Shown in pieces: positions 5,364 through 13,893 of a DNA stretch of 39,193 nt. The notes under the pieces were generated by a model that was given only the letters and a program-made list of their open reading frames with translations, was not told the origin of the DNA and made no database searches. Source of the stretch: JAFDZW01 sp035632315 (lineage in GTDB: Bacteria; Bacteroidota; Ignavibacteria; Palsa-1295); the NCBI GenBank assembly GCA_035632315.1, contig DASQGZ010000061.1, positions 1 through 39,193 of the forward strand, written 5' to 3'. A program made the position numbers and the translations under genes. Within the stretch, counting starts at the first letter, position 1. Each line of letters begins with the position of its first letter.

Positions 5364-8300
5364 ATGCGCACTGTGGTCTTTGTTGTAATGCTCGTCACCC
5401 TTCTTGCAGAAGCAAGTTTCGGGCAACTATGGACTGTCAAGGCACCAGGTATATTACCTCCATTTTATAATCGTGCATCTGTTGGCGGACTTGGTGTTCG
5501 CTCTGGAGGCGGCATTTTCTTTGAGCATGGAAAATTATGGGCATCTCCTCAAATGAATGGAGACGAACCCGTTGGCGCTCCTATATTGATTTCAAAAGAT
5601 ACTGGGAAAACATGGGTAAATGTGACCGTTCCATTTAAGCCGGGCGGTGGTGTCGGAAATATCTCATTTTGCAACCAATTTCTTGGGGCTATAGTAGCGG
5701 CAAAAGCAGATGCTCTTTGTATTACAAACGATGGGGGTATAACATGGGCCAGGACGTCTTTTTTCTTTTATAGTGATCATGTAGAATTCGTCGCACCAAA
5801 TCGGCTCGCTGCTAAGGTTTGGGTTTCATCTGATCAAGGAAACACGTTTGTCGGTTCGAAAAGCAAAAATCTTGGTGGAGGGTTCTGTTTTGGGCGTGAT
5901 AATTTTAATAACTTATATCTTTGCGACTATAATTCTTTCGATGTTTCTTCTGATTCAGGCATTACTTGGACACGCTATAGCCCTCCAACTGATATAGACT
6001 CATGGTCACTAACCGGTCATAAATCTTGCTTCGATTCGATAATTTATGTCGCTAATGAAGATACGTATGGATATGGGGGAAGCAATTTGTCACATAATCA
6101 TATGTGCGATATTTTTGTCTCGACTGACGGAGGCAGAACATTCCAATCATACTATAAAGCTTTTTCTCCGGACGACAGATTATCCGGCACTATCATAGCT
6201 GCAAAACGCGGCGTTGCTTATGCAGCAACATTCAATGGTGTAATTATGACTACGGATTTTGGCAAGACGTGGAATAACATTGGCGGACCAGTAGGATTGC
6301 TTGATGGGACAAGTCTTGCGATGATTGATGACAGCACGCTCGTTGCGCTTGATACGACGGGAAGTGTGTATATGTGTTCTCGCATCCCCGTCCCTAAGCC
6401 ACGGCTTGTCAAACCGGTCATCGATAATCTTTCACTTGCGAACATTTCAAGCTGCGACAGTGCGGTAGGGGTGGTGAATTTACAGCATCAATTCTGTTCT
6501 CCGTTTTTTGTCACTAAGCTAAGTATGAGCGGTTCGACTGCTCCGCAATTCAGTGTGAAATTGCCTCAAACGCCAGATACACTCTCACAGAATGGAATAC
6601 TGACCATCCCTGTCTCGTTCAATCCGAACAAACAAGTCGGCTCGTTTGCAGGCGGAGTGAAGGTTTCAGGATTTTATCTTGATGACGGGGACACTGTTCG
6701 CATTGATACGATACTCTCTCTTTCTGCTGCGACGAGAGCAAATGGTCCTAATCTCATACAATCGACCGGTGCGCTCCATTTTGATACGCTCTCCACCTGC
6801 GGCACATATCAAGATACAATAATCACATTAACGAACAAAGGCTGCGATACGCTCAGGATCATTTCAGGCCCGAACGGACTCGCGCCGGTGTTTACGATGG
6901 TTTCGCCCATCACGCTTCCGGTTGTCTTGCCCCAAGACAGCAGTATCACACTCCTGTTTCGGTTCAAACCGTCCGGCTCGGGGTATTTCAATAGTACTAT
7001 TTCATTTATTGATTCTCAGCAGACGAAGACCGGCTCCGTCTCGTTCACGCTCGAAGGCAACGGCATCAAAGAAGGCGGGGTGTTCGCGTATTATCCGAAG
7101 ACGTTCGATTTTAAGTCACTGAGCATTTGTGATAGCTCAAAGTTATCCGGCTGGATCGCGAACACAGGCTGTGATAGCCTCTCGCTCGATAGTTCAAAAT
7201 ACTTTGGCGATGCGGACTTTGGGGTTTCGGGTTTGGGGTCTGGGGTGTGGAAAATGCCGCCCGGCGATACGACATATTATACCGTCACTCTTAATCCCGC
7301 ACGCAAAGGCATTCGGACAGGATTTCTCGTTCTGAGCGAGACAGATTTCACCGGCACGCATCGTGATTCGATCCCGGTCAGTGTCACCGTCACCAAAGGC
7401 ACGAGCATCCTCTCGTCGTCGCTTTCCGGTATTGACTTCGGCACAACGACGCTCTGCAGTGAGCGCGATACGGTGATCGTGCTGCATAATACGGGCTGTT
7501 ACGATTCGGTGTTGGTGACGGGGTTTGGGGTATCGGGTATGGGGTTTGGAATTGATAAGACATTCCCGCTCTCCATTGCTCCGAATGACAGCGTCGTGAT
7601 TCCGGTCCATACCATACTCGATACATCGGGTGGGAAGACATCGAACAGTGAGACGATCACATTCACCTATGAAGCAGATAATACGATCTCACCCGTGACG
7701 CTCACCAGAAGCATTCGCTACCCATCGCAAATTGCGATTCGCCTAAGTGGTACGCCGCAGGCATTTAATCAACAAGAAGCAGATTTTACTATAACCTGCG
7801 ATAAACTTGTCCCCGGCATCAAAGAGCTTGACTTCACGCTTAGTTATAACAGCGATCTCTTAGAATATAAATCAAGCACATCGAATTATCTCGTTACCAC
7901 AAGTGACGATCATCATTTCCGAATTACTCCGATAAATCCGAGTTCTGAGTTCGCTGATACCACTCTTGCAACGCTTCGTTTTACAGTTTACTTAACCAAG
8001 GACAGCACAACGCCCGTTACGATGTCGAGCGTAACGCTTAACGGCGGCGACCCGAATTTCTCGAATTGCATTGCAAGCATTACGGCGGCATCGAGTAATT
8101 TCACGTATCTCTTTCAATGCGCCGATCACGAGATACAAGAATTCATGCGAACGGGTGTGGTCCGTATTGCAAGTATCAAGCCGAATCCGGCATCGGGTGA
8201 GATCGACGTTACACTTTTGCGTCCGGGGATCACTTCATCGGCAAGATTGCGGCTGGTTGACGGACTCGGCAGAGTTATCTATGATGCGGAGAAAGACCTT

Positions 8301-8417
8301 TCGAAGCCGTCGGAGCACCTGAACATAGATGTAAGCAATATTGCTTCAGGGCTGTATTTTCTTACCGTCGATGATCTCGGGGCAAGGGTGACGGCGGAAG
8401 TTGCCGTGTCACACTAA
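5364..8417 (+). CDS. Large T9SS cargo protein with Asp-box repeats and ASH-like/choice-of-anchor domains
   Basis: 1017 residues. The signal peptide (MRTVVFVVMLVTLLAEASFG) is probably cut before Q21. The N-terminal third carries BNR/Asp-box motifs of sialidase-like beta-propellers: SKDTGKTW, TNDGGITW, SSDSGITW, STDGGRTF, TTDFGKTW. Residues ~350-790 hold about four repeats, each with a Cys pair (CGTYQDTIITLTNKGC, CDSSKLSGWIANTGC, CSERDTVIVLHNTGC), similar to ASH-like/'choice-of-anchor' modules. A cohesin-like segment (IKELDFTLSYNSDLLEY) follows. The C terminus is a sorting tail (IKPNPASGEIDV, LVDGLGRVIYD, ASGLYFLTV). Start: AAAAAGAAAG precedes the ATG. It probably shares transcription with the gene at 4021, and its stop lies 6 bp from a convergent gene. 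Binding target unknown. Confidence 0.85.
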   Translation: MRTVVFVVMLVTLLAEASFGQLWTVKAPGILPPFYNRASVGGLGVRSGGGIFFEHGKLWASPQMNGDEPVGAPILISKDTGKTWVNVTVPFKPGGGVGNISFCNQFLGAIVAAKADALCITNDGGITWARTSFFFYSDHVEFVAPNRLAAKVWVSSDQGNTFVGSKSKNLGGGFCFGRDNFNNLYLCDYNSFDVSSDSGITWTRYSPPTDIDSWSLTGHKSCFDSIIYVANEDTYGYGGSNLSHNHMCDIFVSTDGGRTFQSYYKAFSPDDRLSGTIIAAKRGVAYAATFNGVIMTTDFGKTWNNIGGPVGLLDGTSLAMIDDSTLVALDTTGSVYMCSRIPVPKPRLVKPVIDNLSLANISSCDSAVGVVNLQHQFCSPFFVTKLSMSGSTAPQFSVKLPQTPDTLSQNGILTIPVSFNPNKQVGSFAGGVKVSGFYLDDGDTVRIDTILSLSAATRANGPNLIQSTGALHFDTLSTCGTYQDTIITLTNKGCDTLRIISGPNGLAPVFTMVSPITLPVVLPQDSSITLLFRFKPSGSGYFNSTISFIDSQQTKTGSVSFTLEGNGIKEGGVFAYYPKTFDFKSLSICDSSKLSGWIANTGCDSLSLDSSKYFGDADFGVSGLGSGVWKMPPGDTTYYTVTLNPARKGIRTGFLVLSETDFTGTHRDSIPVSVTVTKGTSILSSSLSGIDFGTTTLCSERDTVIVLHNTGCYDSVLVTGFGVSGMGFGIDKTFPLSIAPNDSVVIPVHTILDTSGGKTSNSETITFTYEADNTISPVTLTRSIRYPSQIAIRLSGTPQAFNQQEADFTITCDKLVPGIKELDFTLSYNSDLLEYKSSTSNYLVTTSDDHHFRITPINPSSEFADTTLATLRFTVYLTKDSTTPVTMSSVTLNGGDPNFSNCIASITAASSNFTYLFQCADHEIQEFMRTGVVRIASIKPNPASGEIDVTLLRPGITSSARLRLVDGLGRVIYDAEKDLSKPSEHLNIDVSNIASGLYFLTVDDLGARVTAEVAVSH
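7221..7245 (+). other. G-quadruplex motif inside T9SS cargo gene
   Basis: Four G-runs on the coding strand: GGGG-TTTC-GGG-TTT-GGGG-TCT-GGGG. All loops are 3-4 bases, fitting the G3+N1-7 quadruplex rule. It encodes part of FGVSGLGSGVW. Folding is inference. Confidence 0.6.
7520..7544 (+). other. Second G-quadruplex motif in the next protein repeat
   Basis: GGGG-TTT-GGGG-TATC-GGG-TAT-GGGG, about 300 bp after the first and at the equivalent place in the following protein repeat (GFGVSGMGFGI). Recurrence suggests DNA-level duplication or a shared codon choice. Confidence 0.6.
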
Positions 8418-8423
8418 AACGAC

Positions 8424-9689
8424 TTACTTCGCAAGCGAGCGCAGCATCGCTTCGTCGGCAGGGGAGAGTGTGATATTTCTGCGGCTCATAACTTTCTTGG
8501 CAACTTCAATAGCTTTTTCTGTTTCGTATTTTTCTATACCTTGCGCGCCACCCCAACTAAAATTTGGGATCCATTTTGGCTGGAAGCCATAGCCGAAAAC
8601 GTTCGAACTGACGCCGATCACTGTGCCGGTATTGAGCAAGGTGCCGATCGCGGTTTTGGAATGATCTCCCATAAATGTACCGACGAAAAGCGCTTTCGAT
8701 TCGATCGTCTCGCCCTCGATGGTTACCTTAACATTGGAATAATCGTTTTTCAGATCGCTCGTTGTCGTGCCTGCGCCGAGATTGCACCATTCGCCTATAA
8801 AACTGTGTCCGACGAATCCGTCGTGTTGCTTATTCGCAAATCCCTGAAAGATAGATGTCTCGACCTCTCCGCCGATCTTACACGTCGGGCCGATCGTCGT
8901 TCCTTCGTGAATGCGGGCATTCGCACGAATCGTCGTGCCGGTGCGAATGACGGCAGGTCCCATAACGACCGCACCCGACTCGATAGTAACGCCTTTTTCG
9001 ATAAAGATATGTCCGTCGGTCGCATCGAGAGCGGCACGCGGAGCAACATAGCAGCCTTCCTCGAAATGAATTTGTTTTTCTTCACGAAGACCGACCTTAG
9101 GAAATACACGCGGTTGTTTGAATATCTTCCGATCGCCTTTTGCGATAATTCTGCGAATGTCCGTTTGCATCACGACGCCGTTGGAATTGACCATATTCCA
9201 AAGCGAGGTAAATAATTTTGCTTTTGGAAGCGAACGTTTAGTCAGATCAAAGTCTACAGTGGAGATAGGTCTTCCGCTTTCTATTTTTTTTGCAAGATCG
9301 TCTGTGATCGGCAGATTGAGTAAAACCCCCAGGAGATCGTCTTGATCGTCTTCGACATGAAAAACAGTATTGACCTCAGTACGAAATTGTTCGAGGAGGT
9401 GGTCGGTCAGCATCAAGCGAGCATTGATGAACAGCGTATCTTTATTCGGGTCGATAGAATTTACTTTAACGCCCGGATAACGAGCAGCAACGGCATCCTT
9501 CAAATATGAACGCGAATGAATAACGATCTGTGCGTCACTTGCTGCAATCGATTGCACGCGTTCGAGAGCGGTGTAGAAGCCGACACGAAGTTCGGCAATA
9601 GAACGGGTATAGGAAAGCGGCTTGAACAGAAGACTCTGTGAATTTTGGTCTTCGAACAGCACGATCTGTGCGACAGGGTGTAGAGACAT
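8424..9689 (-). CDS. Alternative GlmU-type sugar nucleotidyltransferase/acetyltransferase
   Basis: 421 residues. It starts IVLFEDQNSQSLLFKPLSYTRSIAELRVG, a pattern of the Bacteroidota 'alternative GlmU' family (UDP-GlcNAc diphosphorylase/GlcN-1-P N-acetyltransferase). The N-terminal half (~1-190) is the nucleotidyltransferase-like part. From ~205 to ~350 there is a left-handed beta-helix of hexapeptide repeats (IFIEKGVTIESGAVVMGPAVIR..., IRANARIHEGTTIGPTCKIG). This supports synthesis of UDP-GlcNAc for peptidoglycan and surface glycans in the cytoplasm. The actual substrate cannot be proven from sequence. It lies downstream of rpmE on the same strand, beyond a terminator, and ends 6 bp from the convergent T9SS gene. 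Confidence 0.85.
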   Translation of the reverse strand: MSLHPVAQIVLFEDQNSQSLLFKPLSYTRSIAELRVGFYTALERVQSIAASDAQIVIHSRSYLKDAVAARYPGVKVNSIDPNKDTLFINARLMLTDHLLEQFRTEVNTVFHVEDDQDDLLGVLLNLPITDDLAKKIESGRPISTVDFDLTKRSLPKAKLFTSLWNMVNSNGVVMQTDIRRIIAKGDRKIFKQPRVFPKVGLREEKQIHFEEGCYVAPRAALDATDGHIFIEKGVTIESGAVVMGPAVIRTGTTIRANARIHEGTTIGPTCKIGGEVETSIFQGFANKQHDGFVGHSFIGEWCNLGAGTTTSDLKNDYSNVKVTIEGETIESKALFVGTFMGDHSKTAIGTLLNTGTVIGVSSNVFGYGFQPKWIPNFSWGGAQGIEKYETEKAIEVAKKVMSRRNITLSPADEAMLRSLAK

Positions 9690-9708
9690 ACAAGATGATG
9701 TTTAAACC

Positions 9709-9740
9709 AAAAAGTCCTGCCCCGGAGGATCAGGACTTTT
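9709..9740 (-). terminator. Intrinsic terminator after rpmE (minus strand)
   Basis: On the plus strand AAAAGTCCTG (9710-9719) and CAGGACTTTT (9731-9740) are perfect complements with an 11-base loop. Read on the minus strand the 3' arm ends CAGGACTTTTT, as for a Rho-independent terminator. It separates rpmE from the alternative glmU gene. Confidence 0.8.
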
Positions 9741-9767
9741 CATAGAATAAAACAAAAAACGTACCGC

Positions 9768-10010
9768 TTAAGCGGAAGCCTTCGCCTGCTTCTTTTCAGC
9801 GAGTGCTTTTGCAAACTTCTTCTGGAAGCGCTCAACACGTCCGGCAGTATCTACGAATTTCTGTTTACCGGTAAAGAAGGGATGGCAATTATAGCAAATT
9901 TCGACACGGAGCACGTTCTCTGCCGACGTCGAACGCGTTACAAACTCATTTCCGCAACCGGCACAATGCACATTGACCGGATGGTAGTTCGGATGAATCC
10001 CTGATTTCAT
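9768..10010 (-). CDS. rpmE: 50S ribosomal protein L31, zinc-binding type
   Basis: 80 residues. L31 bridges the large subunit central protuberance and the small-subunit head. It opens MKSGIHPNYHPVNVHCAGC and has the conserved block CYNCHPFFTGKQKFVDTAGRVERF. Four cysteines (C16, C19, C39, C42) make this the zinc-binding C+ form rather than the zinc-free paralogue used in zinc shortage. The Lys/Ala-rich tail is slightly long. It is read from the minus strand, after the DUF2520 gene, through a 119-base leader with several small hairpins. Confidence 0.96.
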   Translation of the reverse strand: MKSGIHPNYHPVNVHCAGCGNEFVTRSTSAENVLRVEICYNCHPFFTGKQKFVDTAGRVERFQKKFAKALAEKKQAKASA

Positions 10011-10016
10011 TAGAGT

Positions 10017-10096
10017 TATCTCTTTCTAAATACGACGGATTTTGCCGTCAGGTTATTATTAAGCCTACAGTTAACGCCGTTAGCAGTCCCGGCGTT
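10017..10096 (-). promoter_or_regulatory. Hairpin-rich leader of rpmE
   Basis: Between the upstream minus-strand gene and rpmE lie two perfect dyads: AACGCCG/CGGCGTT (10073-10079 with 10090-10096, 10-base loop), and GACGG/CCGTC around 10033-10049. A smaller AGAG-ATAA-CTCT lies just before the start codon. L31 leaders are autoregulatory in several phyla; that role here is a guess from position. Confidence 0.35.
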
Positions 10097-10129
10097 CCGG
10101 GTTTCGGCGGTCACGAATACTATAACAAA

Positions 10130-10894
10130 TCAGAGTTTCTCTGCAAATTTCACGAATGCGTTATAGAGTTCTTGTGAAGAAGTATTCGAGAGGGCCTTTT
10201 TATGCTTGCGGATCGTCTCGAAATCCCTCCGTGCGAGGGGACCTGTCAGTACATCGGCAGCATCATTGGCTAAGACGTTATCGAGCGACCGTTTCATAAG
10301 CGGCGCAAGCGCTTTTTTAATTTTCTTTGATGGAATCTTCAGCGCATCCGACAATTCTTCTACAGCGGCACCAAGAAGAGTAATGAAATTCGCTCCGAGG
10401 ACGATCATTGCATGGTAAAGAGGAAGCTGCTTCGGCTTCAACAGGATGATCTCGTTTGCGCCGATAGCGCCGATAAATTTATATGCAAATTGCAACGCTT
10501 TGTTGTCTTTACTTTCGGCTCCGAAGGTTATTCCTGAAAATGCGTTCGGGTCAGACTTAGTAAATGTTTGAATAGGGTGCAGCATTAAACGTGAAATGCC
10601 CTTTCTTTTGGGAAGAATCTCTGAGGATAAGGCACCGGCGCAATGAGCGATGATTTTTGTATTTGCTCCGCACGTCAAAAGCGCGGTCCTTGCTACGTCA
10701 GAAATATATTTGTCTTTGCAGACAATGAACAGAACATCTGGGCCACCATTTCTGCGAAGCATATTGAACGATTTGCTGCGTGCGGCCGGATGAGCAAATA
10801 ACTTATATTTACGCCGTTCGTTTCGGATCGCACCTGCGATCGAACTGCCGAGCCGGCCCTTGCCAATGACCGCAATAGTAACTTGTCTTGCCAT
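10130..10894 (-). CDS. Rossmann-like / DUF2520 domain protein
   Basis: 254 residues. The N-terminal Rossmann fold has a nucleotide-binding loop IAVIGKGRLGSSIAG (GxGxxG at 11-16) and strands ending in VLFIVCKD and IIAHCAGALSSE. The second half (HPIQTF, GITFGAES, then an all-helical region with LYHAMIVLGANFITLLGAAVEEL) fits the DUF2520 domain. The layout resembles NADP-dependent oxidoreductases such as pyrroline-5-carboxylate or ketopantoate reductases. The substrate is not known for the family. It is divergent from gap with a 69-base gap and lies upstream of rpmE on the minus strand. Confidence 0.85.
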   Translation of the reverse strand: MARQVTIAVIGKGRLGSSIAGAIRNERRKYKLFAHPAARSKSFNMLRRNGGPDVLFIVCKDKYISDVARTALLTCGANTKIIAHCAGALSSEILPKRKGISRLMLHPIQTFTKSDPNAFSGITFGAESKDNKALQFAYKFIGAIGANEIILLKPKQLPLYHAMIVLGANFITLLGAAVEELSDALKIPSKKIKKALAPLMKRSLDNVLANDAADVLTGPLARRDFETIRKHKKALSNTSSQELYNAFVKFAEKL

Positions 10895-10900
10895 TCTTCG

Positions 10901-10908
10901 TAAATTTG
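10901..10908 (+). promoter_or_regulatory. -7 box (TAAATTTG) for gap-pgk
   Basis: TAAATTTG matches TAnnTTTG and lies 55 bp before the gap ATG, in the divergent interval with the DUF2520 gene. No convincing -33 element at normal spacing. Confidence 0.4.
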
Positions 10909-10963
10909 CACTTCTAAACCAATAATTTTCAATTCTTAATTCTCAAATCTCAATTAACGATCT

Positions 10964-11968
10964 ATGGCAATTAAAGTCGGCATTAACGGATTCGGTCGTA
11001 TCGGCCGCTCGGTATTTCGCAGAGCAATGGAAACAGGCGGCATTGATTTCGTCGCTGTCAACGACCTCACCGATGGAAAAACGCTTGCCCATTTGTTGAA
11101 ATACGATTCAACTCAGGGCAGGTTCAAGGGCACCGTAGAAGTCGATGGAAACGACCTCATCGTCAATGGCGACCGCCTGAAGATCACGGCAGAGCGCGAT
11201 CCGACAAATTTGAAATGGGGAGAACTTGGCGCCGATATCGTGATCGAATCAACGGGCATTTTTGCTTCACGTGACGGCTGCCAGAAACATATTACTGCCG
11301 GAGCAAAGAAAGTCATTCTGACAGTTCCTCCGAAAGATCCTGTGGATGCGATGGTTGTGATCGGGGTGAATGATAACACGCTGACAAAAGATCACAAGAT
11401 CGTTTCAAATGCTTCCTGTACGACGAATTGCCTTGCCCCGATGGTAAAAGTGCTCAACGATGCGTTTGGCGTTGAGCACGGTTTGATGACGACCATCCAT
11501 GCGTACACGAACGATCAAAATATCCTTGACCTGCCGCATAAAGATCTGCGCCGCGCTCGTGCGGCAGCACTAAATATCATTCCGACCTCAACGGGAGCAG
11601 CTCGTGCGATCGGATCGATCATCCCCGATCTAAAAGGCAAACTTGACGGCACATCGCTTCGTGTTCCTGTGCCTGTCGGCTCGATCACCGATCTTGTTGC
11701 TATCGTGAAGAAAGATGTTACCAAAGATGATGTGAATGCCGCATTTAAAACGGCCGCTTCCGCCGGCAGTTTGAAAGGTATTCTTGATTACATGACCGAT
11801 CCGATCGTCTCGACGGATATTCATGGGGACACTCATTCTTGTATTTTCGATTCACTCGAAACGATGGTGATGGGTAACCGAACAGTGAAAGTGCTCGGCT
11901 GGTACGACAACGAGTGGGGGTATTCATGCCGTGTCGTTGATCTCGTTGCTAAAATGGCAGCATTGTAA
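10964..11968 (+). CDS. gap: Glyceraldehyde-3-phosphate dehydrogenase
   Basis: 334 residues, normal length. It converts glyceraldehyde-3-phosphate, NAD+ and phosphate to 1,3-bisphosphoglycerate in glycolysis/gluconeogenesis. The NAD-binding start KVGINGFGRIGRSVFR is present. The active-site motif is SNASCTTNCLAP, with catalytic Cys at residue 152, and the general-base His is at about 179 (TIHAYTNDQ). C-terminal WYDNEWGYSCRVVDL is also typical. It forms an operon with pgk, 15 bp downstream, so the enzyme and the next glycolytic enzyme are co-expressed. Confidence 0.98.
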   Translation: MAIKVGINGFGRIGRSVFRRAMETGGIDFVAVNDLTDGKTLAHLLKYDSTQGRFKGTVEVDGNDLIVNGDRLKITAERDPTNLKWGELGADIVIESTGIFASRDGCQKHITAGAKKVILTVPPKDPVDAMVVIGVNDNTLTKDHKIVSNASCTTNCLAPMVKVLNDAFGVEHGLMTTIHAYTNDQNILDLPHKDLRRARAAALNIIPTSTGAARAIGSIIPDLKGKLDGTSLRVPVPVGSITDLVAIVKKDVTKDDVNAAFKTAASAGSLKGILDYMTDPIVSTDIHGDTHSCIFDSLETMVMGNRTVKVLGWYDNEWGYSCRVVDLVAKMAAL

Positions 11969-11983
11969 TCCTTTTTTCTATGT

Positions 11984-13183
11984 ATGAGTTATAAAACGAT
12001 TGACGATATTGACGTCAAAGGCAAGCGCGTGTTCCTGCGTGTCGATTTCAATGTGCCTCTGACAAAAACGGCGCCCTACACGATCACTGACGACACACGC
12101 ATTCGAGCCGCAATACCGACGATCAATGCATTACGGGGCAAAGATGCACGGCTGATCATAGCGAGCCATCTTGGCAGACCGAAAGGTGTATCGCCTGAGT
12201 TTTCGCTTGCTCCTGTTCGTGACCATCTTGCAAAATTACTCGGCATACCCATTGCTTTTGCCAACGATTGCGTGGGCAATGAAACAATGAAATTGGCCGA
12301 GTCACTCAAAGATGGGGATGTGTTGCTTCTTGAAAATCTCAGATTCCATCCTGAAGAAGAGCAAAACGACCCTGAATTTGCAAAACAACTTGCGACTCTT
12401 GCCGAAGTTTATGTTGATGATGCATTCGGAGCCGCGCATCGTGCTCATGCGTCGATCGAAGGTATCACACATTTTTTGCCCGTGAAAGCCGCCGGATTAC
12501 TTCTTAAAAAAGAGATCGATTATCTCGGTTCGGCGATGACAAATCCTCGCCGTCCGTTCGTCGCGATTATTGGCGGAGCAAAGATCAGCGGAAAAATAGA
12601 TGTTGTTCATTCGCTGCTTGAAAAAGCCGATGCTGTTCTCGTCGGCGGCGGAATGATGTACACTTTTTTTAAGTCATTGAACATTAACATCGGCAAGTCG
12701 CTCTGCGAAGACGACAAGGTTGCTCTTGGCCGAGAGTTGATGGAGCAGGCAATGTCAGAAGGGAAGCGATTGCAATTACCGAGTGACACGGTCATCGCCG
12801 ATGCGTTCGATAATAACGCAAATAAAAAAACGATTCACGTTTCTGACGGCATTCCCCATGGCTGGATGGGGATGGATATTGGCAGTGAAACGATCGGAAC
12901 ATTTACTAATTTTATTACTCACGCCCAAACAGTTGTTTGGAATGGCCCCATGGGAGTGTTCGAAATGTCGAATTTTGCTGTGGGGACGCTTGCTATTGCA
13001 AATGCAATGGCGCGTGCGACCGAACTTGGTGCAACGACGATCGTTGGTGGAGGTGATAGTGTCGCGGCAGTTGAGCAAGCCGGTCTCGCCGATAAAATGA
13101 GTCACGTTTCAACGGGCGGAGGTGCAAGCCTGGAATTTCTCGAAGGAAAAATACTACCGGGAATTGCAGCGTTGGAAAGTTAA
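11984..13183 (+). CDS. pgk: Phosphoglycerate kinase
   Basis: 399 residues, normal length. It transfers phosphate from 1,3-bisphosphoglycerate to ADP, the first ATP-yielding step of glycolysis. Signature elements are RVDFNVPL (19-26), SHLGRPKG (61-68), LLENLRFHPEEE near 115, the hinge block FVAIIGGAKISGKIDV, WNGPMGVFE, and the nucleotide-binding GGGDSVAAVE with STGGGASLEFLEGK at the end. The start is MSYKTIDDIDVKGKRV; an upstream ATG at 11980 is out of frame. It shares a 4-bp TTAA stop overlap with the convergent ruvA, leaving no room for a terminator between them. Confidence 0.98.
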   Translation: MSYKTIDDIDVKGKRVFLRVDFNVPLTKTAPYTITDDTRIRAAIPTINALRGKDARLIIASHLGRPKGVSPEFSLAPVRDHLAKLLGIPIAFANDCVGNETMKLAESLKDGDVLLLENLRFHPEEEQNDPEFAKQLATLAEVYVDDAFGAAHRAHASIEGITHFLPVKAAGLLLKKEIDYLGSAMTNPRRPFVAIIGGAKISGKIDVVHSLLEKADAVLVGGGMMYTFFKSLNINIGKSLCEDDKVALGRELMEQAMSEGKRLQLPSDTVIADAFDNNANKKTIHVSDGIPHGWMGMDIGSETIGTFTNFITHAQTVVWNGPMGVFEMSNFAVGTLAIANAMARATELGATTIVGGGDSVAAVEQAGLADKMSHVSTGGGASLEFLEGKILPGIAALES

Positions 13184-13782
13184 GATTTCGATTGTTTCAG
13201 TGCGGCCTTGATCAGCGTCTCAAGACGTTCGGCTTCCTTCGGTTCTTTGCGGATTACTTCACGGATTACTTTCTCGGCAGTTTGACGGTTATATCCGAGA
13301 GAGACAAGAGCGGACAGCGCTTCTGATCGTACATTTGTCTTCCCATCTTCGCCAAGGATACTAATGCCGGACGATTCGTCACGGATGAGTTTATCCCTAA
13401 GTTCAACGATGAGCCGCTCGGCAGTTTTCTTTCCGACTCCCGGAATTGCTGTTAGTGTGACAAGATCTTTGCTCACGATCGCCTCTCGTACTTTTGGTGC
13501 AGCCAGCGCGGAGACAATAGCAAGCCCTGTTTTAGGGCCAATACCGCTAACAGCAACTGCAAGATCGAAGAGTTCACGTTCACTTGTTGATGAAAAGCCA
13601 TAGAGGGTTTGCGAATCTTCACGAATGACAAGCCGAGTGTAAATTCGATATTCCATCCCAAGCGTAGGCGCTTCATCGTAGGCTGTTTGGGTGCAGAGAA
13701 TATCATACCCCACACCGCCTGCTTCAATGACAACGAAGCCCGGTTCTTTTGCGAGCACAATGCCTTTAATTGATGAGATCAT
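13180..13782 (-). CDS. ruvA: Holliday junction branch migration protein RuvA
   Basis: 200 residues. RuvA tetramers bind four-way junctions and load the RuvB motor. I chose the ATG at 13782 (MISSIKGIVL) over the GTG one codon earlier because RuvA proteins usually start MI. The domains are the OB fold (1-62), two helix-hairpin-helix motifs (SGIGPKTGLAIVSAL and IPGVGKKTAERLIVELRDKL), then a linker and the C-terminal RuvB-binding domain (EALSALVSLGYNRQTAEKVI). ruvB and ruvC are not in the window. It converges with pgk, sharing a TTAA stop overlap. Confidence 0.97.
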   Translation of the reverse strand: MISSIKGIVLAKEPGFVVIEAGGVGYDILCTQTAYDEAPTLGMEYRIYTRLVIREDSQTLYGFSSTSERELFDLAVAVSGIGPKTGLAIVSALAAPKVREAIVSKDLVTLTAIPGVGKKTAERLIVELRDKLIRDESSGISILGEDGKTNVRSEALSALVSLGYNRQTAEKVIREVIRKEPKEAERLETLIKAALKQSKS

Positions 13783-13839
13783 CACTGCGAAATTACGAAC
13801 GCAACTACGAAAGGCAATAAATTAGCAAAATGCGGGACG

Positions 13840-13847
13840 TATATTTG
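13840..13847 (+). promoter_or_regulatory. -7 box (TATATTTG) for ald-nuoGHI
   Basis: TATATTTG matches TAnnTTTG and lies 46 bp before the ald ATG, in the divergent interval with ruvA. No clear -33. Confidence 0.45.
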
Positions 13848-13893
13848 TAATCAGTTGTTTACAACTTTTCTCATTTTAGTATTTGATTAGGAT

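Noticed and set aside
7194..7641. Two overlapping minus-strand ORFs opposite the T9SS cargo gene
   Set aside because: They are antisense shadows; their Pro-rich stretches come from reading the G-quadruplex tracts backwards.
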